From contig JAKSYS010000276.1 of assembly GCA_022925895.1 (NCBI GenBank), forward strand, positions 1-64,000: a stretch of DNA of 64,000 nt, given 5' to 3'. This document shows, in pieces, positions 44,201-55,766 of the stretch (position 1 is the stretch's first letter; every line of letters begins with the position of its first letter). Below the pieces are notes generated by a model that saw only the letters and a list, made by a program, of their open reading frames with translations, had not been told where the DNA came from and did no database searches. Origin of the DNA: Fragilaria crotonensis (lineage: Eukaryota > Bacillariophyta > Fragilariophyceae > Fragilariales > Fragilariaceae). Position numbers and translations under genes: made by a program.

Positions 44201-47200
44201 GTTCGATAGGAGCTCGTGGATCGGTAGGAACGGCCAAAATGTGAGTGGCAGTACGTATGGCGGCCTGCACCGAAGCTATACCCCCACCTCCAGTCCCTGT
44301 GCCAACGTGCGGACCGCAAAAACGCACCAGAGCAAGGCAAGCAGAGAAGCGGAATTGATCGCTCGAGGACATGGCACTCTTGAGTAAATCTGAGACGGGA
44401 ATCAGGATTCCGCTGGCAGCCAACTTGGCGTGTTGCTCCAGATTTCCGTTTTGGCATATAGCTAACGCCAGACGGAGGGAAGCGGTCAACGTTTTCTCTC
44501 CAAAGCCTCCCACCAACATGGTTGGGAGAATCGCCTGCTGTGTGGCGCGAGATCTGGCAGTCAATATGTCACACGCGACAGCACACGCCTCCCTGCGTCG
44601 GGAAGAAAACACATCGTCGCTCGTGTTCAGCTCCATCATTTCGATGGACTCAACCGCATGTTCCAATCCGGGAACCACAGTTGAACCACACATGCTTCCA
44701 ACAGCGTAGAGCGATGATTCCACCAAATCCATCACTGCGGCATGGTAATGAGTGCCTGTTCGGTCACCGAGCAAGGAGTTCCTTCCTACTCTCCCAGCAG
44801 CCTGCAGCACACCCAGCGCTCCTGTGACAATGTTTCGGGGTGGGGTTCGCTCGTAAGCATCAGCATCCACAACATCCCACAGCCTTTGGTGAGCTATCTC
44901 GTCCGTGCGCGCCATGCCAAAGATGGCAGTCAACATTCGACATGCCGCATCGCGAGCCTTCATGGCACCAACCGCTTTGTCCTCGGACTCCCATTCTACC
45001 TTGGTGAAAAGGATTCGGGAGAGCGTTGAAACTGCGCCAGCATCAACAGCCTCCAATAAGCGATCTACCAGATCAGCCGGGGTTGTTTCGTCGTGTTGCG
45101 AGTAGGTCAAGAGCGCAGCTGCAGTTTGAAGCATTCCGAGACACTTCGGTGCCCCGTCACCTCGGAGAGTCGACGTACCTGCGTCGCCCATCGCGTTTAA
45201 CATAGTGGTGATTGCGTGACATGACTGCAATTCGACCATGGCCTCCGGAGCACATGGAGAGAGCCGAAATGACAATACCCGCGCCTTCCCGAATACGAGC
45301 TGAAGGCGTGTCCTGCATGGATAGCGTCTGGGAAGAAGAACTTTCCAGAATACCAAGCATGACGGTCACGATCCCCTCATCGAGCAATGAGTGAACAGCA
45401 TCCGCTGTCGAGTCCGGGTTAGCTTTCGTCATCTCGCCGACGGCCATTGCGATGGCAGCTAAGGCCTCGATGGCTGTTTTTCTCAACTCCATGGGCCTCC
45501 TCAAACGACCGCCCAGCTCTGGATCTCTCACAATGCTAAGAAGCGCCGGAAGACACGGTCCACTAGCCATGCTTAACGCGGCTTCTCGACACGCCCCGAG
45601 GCTTGATGTGTCGGACGTGCATCTATAACCTTCGTCCAAGGTTGCAGTTCCTCTTGCGTCTTCGAGTAAGGGCATTACAATGGAAGCCACAAAATCGATT
45701 CCCATGCGGGCGACCCCATTTTCGGCACTCTGGAGCATGAAGGAGAGCGCATTGCCGCAACCACCACCTTGCACAATTGATCGAATGATATCGCCGTCAA
45801 CCTTTCCACGAACACGTCCAGCTTGACCACCAGTCATTTCGTACAGGGTGTTGAGAGATTCATTCATAGCTCGCGTAGCATCTAAAGTCGCCCCCAGTGC
45901 GCCGGTTGCGTGTGCTCTGGTATCGGCATCATCTGCACCGATCAGACTGCACAAAATCAGAATGCCACCTGTACTGATGAGTTCCGGCAAGAAGGACTCA
46001 TATTGACTTCCCTGAAAGTCCATCCCGGCAGCAATGCTCGCAGCAATGTCATTTGCAGAAGAGGTCGTCCGGCGTTCATCTTCACAAACGAGGTGCCGAA
46101 TCGACGAGGCGGCCCATCGCTGCAAGTTCGAATTCTTCGCGTTGGAGGCATGGTCCACCATAGCCCGGACAGACCTTGGGATATCGAGCAAGTGCTCTAC
46201 CCCATCTTGCCGGGAAAGCTGTTTCAATACTTGAGAATCAGTAAGGTAAAATATGGATTTCGCCGCTTGTTCTTGAACAAAGAGAGTTCGGCGATCGGAC
46301 CCACTTCTCTCCAAAAGGGTGAGAATGTTATCGACGGCAACCTTGCCACCTAAGGTGTGCACGGCAATGGCCCACTTTGTGTTATTGACAATAGATCCAA
46401 GTGAAAGTAGCGATGCGACGGCCCGAACAGCTCGATCTGACGTTGCTCTCAAGGTTAGGTGTTTGGTGATAGCAGGTACAAGTATCTCAGGTGCGATTGT
46501 GAGCCTGGAATCAACGTCGGAAGCGTTCAAAATCAAGGCATCGAGATCGGAAGTCAGGGCACAAAGAGCGGCAGATACGTTCTTGGCCGTTGCAACACCT
46601 TCTTCCTCATCGAGCGCTCGTTCGTTCGATGGAGGATCGTAGAGAGTTAAAGGTGTCAAGTATCGTCTGAGGCTAAAAAAGTTTCCCTGTTCGACTTCTG
46701 GATTGCACGTCTTGCAAATCCTGACAGGTTTGTCAAACTCTGGTCCTTCGAGTGGAAGTGACGCCCTGTGCGGAGAACAATCATGGCAGAACACATCTCC
46801 ACACAAGCGACAGTGGTGACGACGTCGGCTCATAGTAAATAACTCGTTACAACCGCCACATGTCGGCCTTAGACGATCTTCAACTTTCTGCACCTTGAAA
46901 TCCAATTTTGACATGGAGTCACTGAAATCAACGTCTTGATGATTCGAGGATGGTCTGAAGTAAGAAGCATCAGAGCTCCAAGTGCGACGCGTGGCCGAAG
47001 CATTGGAAACATTCGAATTGGATCTGAAAATAGTTGTAGGTTGTGTTCCTTGTCGAGCAGACGTCGACGTTGATGTATTAGTAGGTCGTTGAAGGGCGGT
47101 CCAGTGGCTCGACCCAGTGGTGGCATTACCGCCATTGTACGACATGGAATGTGCAGCGGGACTCGTGCCAGTCGTGCTACTGCCACTGACATTGTAGCTC

Positions 47201-47487
47201 GAATTGTTCGAGACCGTGGGTCTGGTCCAAGTCGTGATTTGGTTGGCATGATCGACATAGAATGATCGTCCCGTGGAAGGATCCTTCATTTCTTCCCATC
47301 CAGGAGGTAGTCTATTTTGAACCGACGGCGCGGACGGTGGTGGGGCATAGAGAGGTTCAGGCGCTTCATTCCACCCCGGAGGAGCTTCCCACTGCGTGGC
47401 GCGTGTCAAATGATTAGCATAGAACTCTCGTCCAGTCTTTGGATCTATCGACTTGACCCATCCGTTAATGGCTGCTTGGTTCACCAT
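41217..47487 (-). CDS. Giant WW-WW-FYVE-armadillo protein, one frame slip
   Basis: About 2090 residues. Two WW domains open the protein (residues ~8-40 with GWVKSIDPKTGREFYANH, and ~55-90 with LPPGWEEMKDPSTGRSFYV). A Ser/Thr-rich linker leads to a FYVE zinc finger at ~205-270 (CGGCNELF, RRRHHCRLCGDVFC, RICKTC), including the RRHHCR phosphoinositide-binding core. The rest, some 1800 residues, is a helical armadillo/HEAT-like solenoid. FYVE binds PI3P on endosomes; WW domains bind Pro-rich partners. This suggests an endosomal scaffold. The two halves are in different frames, joined at about 45235-45260 where one extra base (a GG doublet) breaks the frame and no intron fits. The start is ATG 47487; the WW-FYVE combination is known mainly from stramenopiles. 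Confidence 0.85.
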
Positions 47488-48658
47488 GATTATCAAGGAG
47501 CTCGGCGAAAGTCTGACACGCTAAACAGAGAATCAAATGAAATGTCTTGCGGTGTGAGTGCTTGAGGTGTTGTTGTACTCCGTATAAAAGATCATATGCG
47601 ATGTTCTCAAGTTTCAAGAACTCGGAGTAGGTCTAATACGGAAAGAAACGAGTTAAGCACGAGTCCGAACTCCGAGCAATCGGAGTATGATCTACACAGT
47701 ACAAGTAGTACTTGTGAACAATTCCAACCAATCAAGTATCATGTATCATACTTGGAGTATGCTACTGGTACAAAAAATGGACACAGCGAAATTCTCTCTA
47801 TGAACCGCACGCACAGCAGCATCGATGATTCTGTATGAATAGTTTGGTAGGGAGTGTTACGAGGATCTCGTGGACCAAGTGGTACAGTAGCTGTCCATCG
47901 AAAAGCGAAGCCTGATTTCAATACATGTATGTATGATACATATTTTATTATGCACTGTTAATATATACTACCGGTAGTCTACGAGTATTGTTTTTGTTGT
48001 TTTGAGTTTGAACGTGGGGGGTGGGGTCTACCTTTGTAATCTTGTGATTCTACTGACAGTCCACATTCCACAGTACTGGAGTACTAGTCGTACAAGGAAA
48101 TTCGAGTCGTGTGGACTGGCATTTGTTGTACGTGTGTCTGTCTCCGAAGTCAGACGAATCATGATGGAATCCTCACGATTTCTGAGGCAGTCGTCTTATT
48201 ATAGCCCGCCAGCCGCCAGTACGCCGTCAGGCGTCAGATACCTGCCAAGGGGCCATGCGTCAATGGACTACGGCCAGCGGCCAGCCCTTGTGGAGCGATT
48301 GGAATTGCACTCCACACTCCACCTGGAAGAAAAAATTCTCTTCAACATTCAAGAAAGATAGATTGCAAGGAGAGCTCAACATGCATACTACCTGGTACCA
48401 CACTACTCCGAGTACAACTGAACTGCCGCAGCTGCCAGTACCATCACACCATCACACCACTCAGAGGACAACGTAGCACCGGCATACTGGCAGCAATCTA
48501 CTGGTAGTTCGGATTCTGGATCCTGATTGTCCTGGGTCCTGATAATAATATGGATGAAGGAATGGATGTGTGATGGATGATGTACGTGCAAGTATGTCAG
48601 TATGTCACTTAAACTCCAGCTCAAGTCAAAATAATATAATAACAACAACAATAATCAG
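47488..48658. other. Divergent intergenic region (FYVE protein / P450)
   Basis: About 1.2 kb with many TACTCCG/GAGTAC strings (47570-47760, 48070-48100) and A/T-rich ends. No supported gene. Confidence 0.5.
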
Positions 48659-50653
48659 ATGGTTGTAAATTGTTTTGCAATGAAGGTGGCAGCGGCGTTC
48701 CTTGTCTGCCCAGCAGTTATATTGGGCTTTGCTGGCCATGCTCCCACGCTGCATTCCATCAGAAGCAGTAGCAGTCGGAGCGGTGCAACTGCATTCTTCG
48801 CAACTCCGTCGACAGACGAAGAAACGAAGGTTACAGAATCATCCAAGACGAAAGGAAAGGCGGCATTAGCAACACCAACAAGCACATCCACATCGTCGGA
48901 AGGATTGCCGTGGTGGTGGGATATGGTATGGAAACTTGATATGATGAAGTTGGGCAAAGACGGCGAAGATGTCATCTTCGGAGACTCTGCCAATGTGCTC
49001 AGAACCAACATTGAACAAATTTATGGTGGCTTTCCCTCATTGGATGGTTGTCCACTAGCCGAAGGTGATATATCCGATATTGCCGATGGAACCATGTTCA
49101 TTGGGCTTCAGAGATACTTCAACAATTACGGATCACCTTACAAACTATGCTTTGGTCCAAAAAGCTTCCTGGTGATCAGCGATCCTGTTCAAGCAAGACA
49201 CATCTTGAGGGATGCGAATGTCAACTATGATAAGGTGCGTCATAGCATATAAATCAAACGGCTCTTCTCTTTGTTGCCAATTGAAATTTGCATCCGTTTC
49301 TCACACTCACTCACTTTTGTCCAGGGCATCTTGGCGGAAATCTTGGCACCCATCATGGGAAAGGGCTTGATTCCGGCAGACCCAATCACCTGGTCCGTCC
49401 GAAGGAGGCAGATTGTGCCTGCATTCCACAAGGCCTGGTTGAATCACATGGTCGGTCTCTTTGCTCATTGCAACACACCACTCCTTGCCAGTCTGGACAA
49501 ACTGGCCGATACGACTGGACGTGTGGAGATGGAAGAAAAGTTCTGTTCGGTTGCGCTTGATATCATTGGCAAAGCCGTCTTTAATTTCGATTTTGGATCC
49601 GTCACGAATGAATCGCCTGTTATCAAGGCAGTGTACTGTACGCTGGTGGAAGCTGAGCATCGAAGTATGACACCAGCCCCTTACTGGGACTTGCCGTTTG
49701 CAAACCAGCTAGTGCCCCGTTTGCGCAAATTCAATTCGGACCTCAAGCTGCTCAATGACGTCTTGGATAACTTGATCGACACTGCCAAGTCGACGAGGTC
49801 GGTAGAGGATATTGAAGAATTGGAGAAGAGGAACTATGACGAAGTTCAAGATCCATCACTTCTTAGGTTCTTGGTCGACATGCGTGGCGCCGACATCGAC
49901 AACAAACAACTTCGCGATGACCTTATGACCATGCTCATCGCTGGTCATGAAACCACTGCCGCTGTCCTCACATGGGCTCTGTTCGAGCTTGTCCGAAACC
50001 CAGAATGTATGAAGGAAGCGCAAGCTGAAATCGATCGTGTTCTGGGAGATCGCATGCCGACAATGGACGATATCGAAAACCTGAAATACATCCGACTCGT
50101 CGTCGCAGAGTCATTGCGCATGTATCCAGAACCACCCCTCCTAATTCGAAGAAATCGTACTCCCGACGATTTGCCCAAGGGTGGTGGTCAAGAGGCTCAT
50201 GTCATTCGTGGAATGGATATCTTCATCGCTCTCTACAATATTCATCGCGACGAACGCTTCTGGCCAAACCCCAATCAGTTTGATCCCATGCGCTTCACTC
50301 GCCCCTACAAGAATCCAGACGTCCCAGAATGGCAAGGATTTGATCCTTCCAAGTGGGAGGGGAAGCTGTACCCCAATGAGATTGCTTCAGACTTTGCCTA
50401 CTTGCCGTTTGGCGGTGGCGCCCGCAAGTGCGTCGGTGATGACTTTGCGACCCTCGAAGCGACCGTCACTTTGGCAAAGGTTTTGAGGCGCTACGACTTT
50501 GAGTTTGATCCAGCTGCAGTTCATGCTGGTATGGATCACACGGGACCTACAGAATCTCTGGACCATCCAGTCGGCATGAGGACAGGGGCCACAATTCACA
50601 CACGATACGGTCTGAAGATGCTTATCAAGCGCCGACAAGGAGAACCAGCTTAA
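48659..50653 (+). CDS. Cytochrome P450, CYP97-type (carotenoid hydroxylase), plastid-type leader
   Basis: Exons 48659-49234 and 49325-50653 (intron 90 nt), 634 residues. The I-helix motif AGHETTAAVL (oxygen activation), ExxR at ESLRMYPE, the PMRFTRP region and the heme loop FGGGARKCVG with its Cys are all present. High similarity of pattern to plant CYP97 (LUT1/LUT5): GFPSLDGCPLAEGDISDI region, NYGSPYKLCFGPKSFLVI, and GKGLIPADPITWSVRRRQIV. CYP97 enzymes hydroxylate the rings of carotenes in the plastid; in diatoms LUT-like P450s are candidates in the route to fucoxanthin and diadinoxanthin. The N terminus has a hydrophobic segment followed by a Gly-Phe-Ala/Ala-Pro site, fitting import. Electron supply would be ferredoxin-type. 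Confidence 0.9.
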
Positions 50654-50831
50654 GACGCCTTGCTAACGACATCGAAATGGGATGATGGCGTGAGAGTTGA
50701 AGGATCTATCACTACGTAGACGTTGTAGAAAATTAACCAAACCTTTAATCAATTCGTTGGTGGAAGCCTGAAGCGGTTTTGAACACACAGCAAGTTGATG
50801 GATGCGTTCATGTTTGAGACTCGAGGCTCTG

Positions 50832-52595
50832 CTACTTGCGTAGATTTCGCCATGCCTCGGGAAACAGGAAATCTGGAAGCATCATCTCATGACGAAATGC
50901 CCCTCGCAAATGCAGATCCGTGGTGTAGGCGAAATCAGTAAATGTGAGAGCATCTCGAGGCATGTTTTTCACGATGAGCATGTATGTGTCAGGAATAAGC
51001 TGGTCACGATGTTGGTGGTCGTAATTCAGGATCTGCACCGTGTATTCGTTGTCAGCAGTTCGCTCCAACACTCGACAAGGCCGAACGAAAAGATAATCGG
51101 GAACAGACGTATCCAAGCCAAGGAATTCTTTGACCCACACCATTTGTTCTTTAGGATCAGCGTACGTTCCCGATTCGTCGACTGTGGGCGACTCCTCGTG
51201 GACATACTCATAGTAGCAAGAGGTGACAATCGAATACGGATACGGATCGGTTTTCTGTTCCTCGACAGTCCTAACGATCAAATGATCCTCGGAATTGAGA
51301 TCCTCCGCAGACATGTAGTTGTCAGCACCGACTGGTTCTTTCCACTCGTTCGTGTGGCGTTTCCATGCTTCTTCCCATTCTGGGCCGTAGTTCAATGTGA
51401 TCTCTTCATCCTCCGAAATTTCTCTTAAGGCATAATATTCCAATATCAAACCGACTTCAAGCTTGGAACCGAGAGCATCAATCGTCATATTGAGCCAATC
51501 CTTTTGGTGACTCTGATGGGTTGACCAGCGCAGAGCGGCATTGGGATTAGGCGAATGGTTGATGAATCCCGTGCTTGATCCGATTGGACAAAGGAGTTTG
51601 GTACTCTCTTTGTGGCCGAAACAATAATTCAGAAGCAGCTGCTGACCGACTGCTTTGTCGGAAACCGAGAACTTGAAGTTTTCGTCCATATGAGGCTGGA
51701 ACATGTTGAGACTTGCCTTGTCTAAAATGTGCACAAGCGGTGCTGGAGCAATCAACTCATTCTCTTGTATCGTGCGAGTGGCGAAAGCACCACGACCAGC
51801 TTGTTCAATCGTCGAACGACCTTGAATCAGGTTATCCATGCACATTCCATGTTGACGCAACCATTCTGGGGACTTCTTGCCTCCGTCACTCTGGGAAGGA
51901 GTGGGAACCGAGTCTTGACCACCCCATGACGCCGGTAAAAGATTTCGCGCCTTGGAGAGTGGTGATTCCAGCAAGCTCCACAATCTTGAGCGCTGCTCAG
52001 GGATTGGAGGATGTTCGATTTTTTGATGTCGCTCTGAGATGAATTTTTCTTGATCTTGTGGGTCCAGATACCAATGATAGGCATTCTGATGGAAGAAGAG
52101 CTCTTCGCCGGCCTCAATGTCGTGGGTAGACACCAACGCAGCCCCAGGATAGTAGGTGATCGCTCCAGCACCAGGGTCGTTGGAGCGATGCAGATTGGCT
52201 GAATCGAAATGCGATTGTAATAGAAACACATTCTTCTGTTGAGGTGACCCTCGTGTTAGCGATCCCAGCCCCAATGCAGCAGATTTGACGTCAACTCCCT
52301 CATGCACGCCACCAACGTCGTTGGCATCCCAAACCACATCGTCGAAAAGCCACCAAAAGTCTGGCGAGTCTTCATGAGTAGGCGAGTTGTGAATGGGGAC
52401 GTCAATCAAGGGGAGCACGGCATCGGGGAAACCAACCAATGAGCCGGCAGGTCTTTGAATAGCAGAAAAGACCCCCATCGTCAAGGCACCCTTATCATCC
52501 GTAGTCTCAGCCAAGTACAAGGTGCATTCGTCGCTTCCTTTGAGACTTACGACAGTCCGAAGAATCATAGTCGCAAGCACAAATCTGGACATCAT
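50832..52595 (-). CDS. Secreted-type protein with tandem SET-like domains
   Basis: 587 residues from the ATG pair at 52595; the frame above it starts only with GTG. The first ~20 residues are a signal peptide. The N-terminal half has a SET-like pattern (MGVFSAIQRPAGSLV near the start and AALVSTHDIEAGEELFF near residue 180). A second, fuller SET domain follows: AGRGAFATRTIQENELI, the knot-like stretch GSSTGFINHSPNPNAAL, and EISEDEEITLNYGPEW. The Asn-His and Glu-Glu-Ile-Thr-Leu-Asn-Tyr elements form the AdoMet and Lys pocket in known SET methyltransferases. A C-terminal beta-rich segment has no name I know. Such proteins are abundant in diatoms and carry leaders for the secretory route, so the target is probably not histone. 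Confidence 0.75.
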   Translation of the reverse strand: MMSRFVLATMILRTVVSLKGSDECTLYLAETTDDKGALTMGVFSAIQRPAGSLVGFPDAVLPLIDVPIHNSPTHEDSPDFWWLFDDVVWDANDVGGVHEGVDVKSAALGLGSLTRGSPQQKNVFLLQSHFDSANLHRSNDPGAGAITYYPGAALVSTHDIEAGEELFFHQNAYHWYLDPQDQEKFISERHQKIEHPPIPEQRSRLWSLLESPLSKARNLLPASWGGQDSVPTPSQSDGGKKSPEWLRQHGMCMDNLIQGRSTIEQAGRGAFATRTIQENELIAPAPLVHILDKASLNMFQPHMDENFKFSVSDKAVGQQLLLNYCFGHKESTKLLCPIGSSTGFINHSPNPNAALRWSTHQSHQKDWLNMTIDALGSKLEVGLILEYYALREISEDEEITLNYGPEWEEAWKRHTNEWKEPVGADNYMSAEDLNSEDHLIVRTVEEQKTDPYPYSIVTSCYYEYVHEESPTVDESGTYADPKEQMVWVKEFLGLDTSVPDYLFVRPCRVLERTADNEYTVQILNYDHQHRDQLIPDTYMLIVKNMPRDALTFTDFAYTTDLHLRGAFRHEMMLPDFLFPEAWRNLRK

Positions 52596-55500
52596 ACTGT
52601 CGTTGTGATTGATGCCGTAGTTGCTACTGTGGATGATGTCGACTGGTGAGATGTGATTGCGATATAATGTGATACGAAGCACTTTTAACTTGTTTTTGTC
52701 AGCAAGGACGAATAGATCACTTGACGATTAAAGTCATAAATCACTCCTTTACTTTGCGCCATGACATGCATGTACATATACGTCGACTTCGGACTGAATT
52801 CTAATAAAAATTCCACTCATCACTGATTAAAGGACTTCCGGTCACTAATGGGTCATTATTCCTCCAAGTACTACAGGTAGACGCTGTAGACAGTAGACGG
52901 CAGAGTGCCGAGGAGTCCGATTAAAATAGTTGGTTCGAATGAGTGGGTTTATGAGGTCGAATGAGTCGGTGCGTTCGTTCACTCAAGAAGATCGAGACTC
53001 GTGACTGATAGAGGTGATACAGATGGCACTGTGAATATTTTTAGTAGAGAGTTATATACACTGTACAAGAACACCAGAGTTGCAGAGTCCGTTTCACACA
53101 AAGTCCTTGTACTCTATGTATCGCATAGATAGTCATTTCTCCGAAACTCCTGCGGCTCGCTGTTATTGCGTTCATATTGTGCCCGTTCACGCACTTTCAG
53201 ACTTTCAGAGCATTTGGAAAACGAAGTACTCGTCGTCCACTACAGCAGAGTAGCTATGAGCAAATACAAGCAGTCTTGTGACCCTAGCTGGTGCCATCGG
53301 AGTTTCTGACTTGTGTTTTGTGTGCGAGGACACGCACCTATGCTAATAAAAGGGAAAAACCGGGTGCATCGAAATTCACGTCGTAAATAAAATGATTACG
53401 ATGGATCCGCTATGGACATGCGTCGTGGAAGTACGTCACTTGGACACAAACGACTTAAATTCCATACCTGCAGTCCCGATGCCTCCCTCTTCTAACAACA
53501 ATGCACCAACACGGATGTGAATCAATGCCGCCATCAACCGGCACCCGGCAGCAGAGAAGGCGCTGTTTCATGACAAGTGCGATCGAGTACTTTCTCCAAC
53601 AGACTGGATATACCTCTCCTGGTATCCGCAGTCGCCTCTCTCGCGATGCGAACTAATGAAATCAATTCATGACGCATTGATCCAAAAGCACATGAAACTC
53701 GTTCCGGGCCCCAGATAGCATAGCTGCAGTTCATAATGAAAACACACCACCTGATCCCACCGACAACATTGTGTTGCGGCCCGACCACCTAGGGACACAA
53801 ATAAACCGCCCACAACTTAGTTCGTCATCTACATCAATCATGTTGTGTTGTGATGATAATGCCATCTTCCTGATCTGATTTGACATGGCGAGTTTCATCA
53901 CCATGTTGGGTCTAGAACATGTAACCATGCGACGATGCGACTGTGTAGTACTTGCCTCACTTCCGCAAGTCAACTTCACAGGAAAGGTAACTCATAGAGA
54001 AAACTCATAGAGAAGACATAGCTCGTAGAAGGTATCTCTTGACCAATCTTCCAGAAACCAATGCCCGGAACATGGGGGGGGGGGGTTGGTCAACGATGTC
54101 TCTTCGCATTCATAAAGGCGTTCCTGTTTGGGCATCCCACAACTTATCAATCGATCTTAAAAGGGGTCGTGTTCCCCTACCTAGCTAGAGGAGTAGACAA
54201 GGTAAGAGCAGACGATAGGTTGAACGTCATCCGATGGTCACGTTAGAATCCAATGCCAACACGCCTCATCTGTGGTTTGAAGATGGCACATACGGTGCGG
54301 ATGAGACGTTGCATCACTGCAGCGCCATCTCATCGGCCCCCTACTCACCATTCGAAAGACTTGGGGTATGACACAATCTTGGGATCAGCGACCCGTGATG
54401 TTTGCTCTCTTCGCCGCACTAATGGGAGAAAATGCCGAAGCACTTTTGGTACCATCTCTTAGACAGGCTTTCGGATGTGTTTTGCCGAAAGGCAGAAGCA
54501 ATTACATAGCATCTGGACCATCAATGGCCACGCTGCGCTCGGATTATTTCAGACATCAGTCGGAAACATGCACTGACTCGAACCATGTCCAGCGAAAGCT
54601 ATTCTTTATGTATGTTAAGACACGCAGGAGCATTGGCTCCATACGCCTGGTACTCTAGGTCGCCAATATTGGTTCCCGACGGTCTGACAATGATACGACG
54701 ATATTCACCTTAACACCGCAGAAGATTAACCAGGACCTATAGTATTTCGACTTGGAGTTTTAACGTCGTACTGGTGTACTTGGAGACAAGTACTTGACCT
54801 ATTCGGGCTACTGTACTGGAGGACTCAATACAATTGTCGCCATGTCGCCATGTCTGGATTCCGGATTTCGGATCGGTGCAGTTTCCAGCCATGCCGCTCG
54901 CACTTGTTTTGAATTCGGTATCGGCAAGCCTATCGTACGCCCAATGCGTCCGTTAAAAATCGCTGACTGGAGGTTTATGAGGCCCAAGCCCCACCACCGT
55001 TTCTCAGACAAGAATCGCTTGTAAGAGGAATCGTATTAAAAAAAGCACATCCCAATCCCTTTTTGTCGGGAAACTTTTCCGATGACTCCATCTCGATACA
55101 GGCTATGCTGAGACATTCTCAAGATATGGGGGTTTAGGAGGTATGTCGAAATGTATGATCACTCTGTGATGAAGAATCAAAACTTTATCATGTGCTTCAC
55201 AGCGCGGAGAAAAGAAACGGGACAGAAAAGAAGAGAACACCCCAGACGTCGTCCGTATTATTTTCCTATTCCCTTAAGTAACGCTTGCGAATTAGACTGG
55301 TAATTCACTAATCCACTCCTACGCCCTTGCGATGTCATCGTGAAAACGGGTTTGGTCTTTGTTGTATCGATGTTCCAAATAAGACGCAAGGGAACTATTT
55401 TGTCACCATCCTCGAATTTCACACATCCAAAGTCACGTCAACACCGAATAACAAGTCACAACGCGACTTTGTGAATTCAAGGCTGACCTCAGTATCGTTT

Positions 55501-55766
55501 GATTTGCCAAGCACCCTTCGGCGTTGAGCCTTCGGATCATCTCACAAAGTCAGTCTGATCAAAGACTGAATGAGATTGGAGTGAGTGCACCATCGCTACA
55601 ATAGTCACACATCTTCTGACGGAACAGAACAAACGATTCAATAGTCACTCATCCTTCTCGTCTCGTCTCTCTATCGTAAACCCCAATCCCACTACAATCC
55701 CATCGCACTGAAAAAACAAGATTGGACTACAACGATTCGAAACTTTGCCTCGTAGGAGGAGCAACA
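52596..55766. other. 3.2-kb gene desert
   Basis: No conserved frame or RNA gene recognised. All open frames here are under 100 codons and look random. A run of twelve G lies at 54074-54085. The last 200 bases before 55767 contain C/A-rich strings typical of an upstream leader for the HMG gene. Confidence 0.55.
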
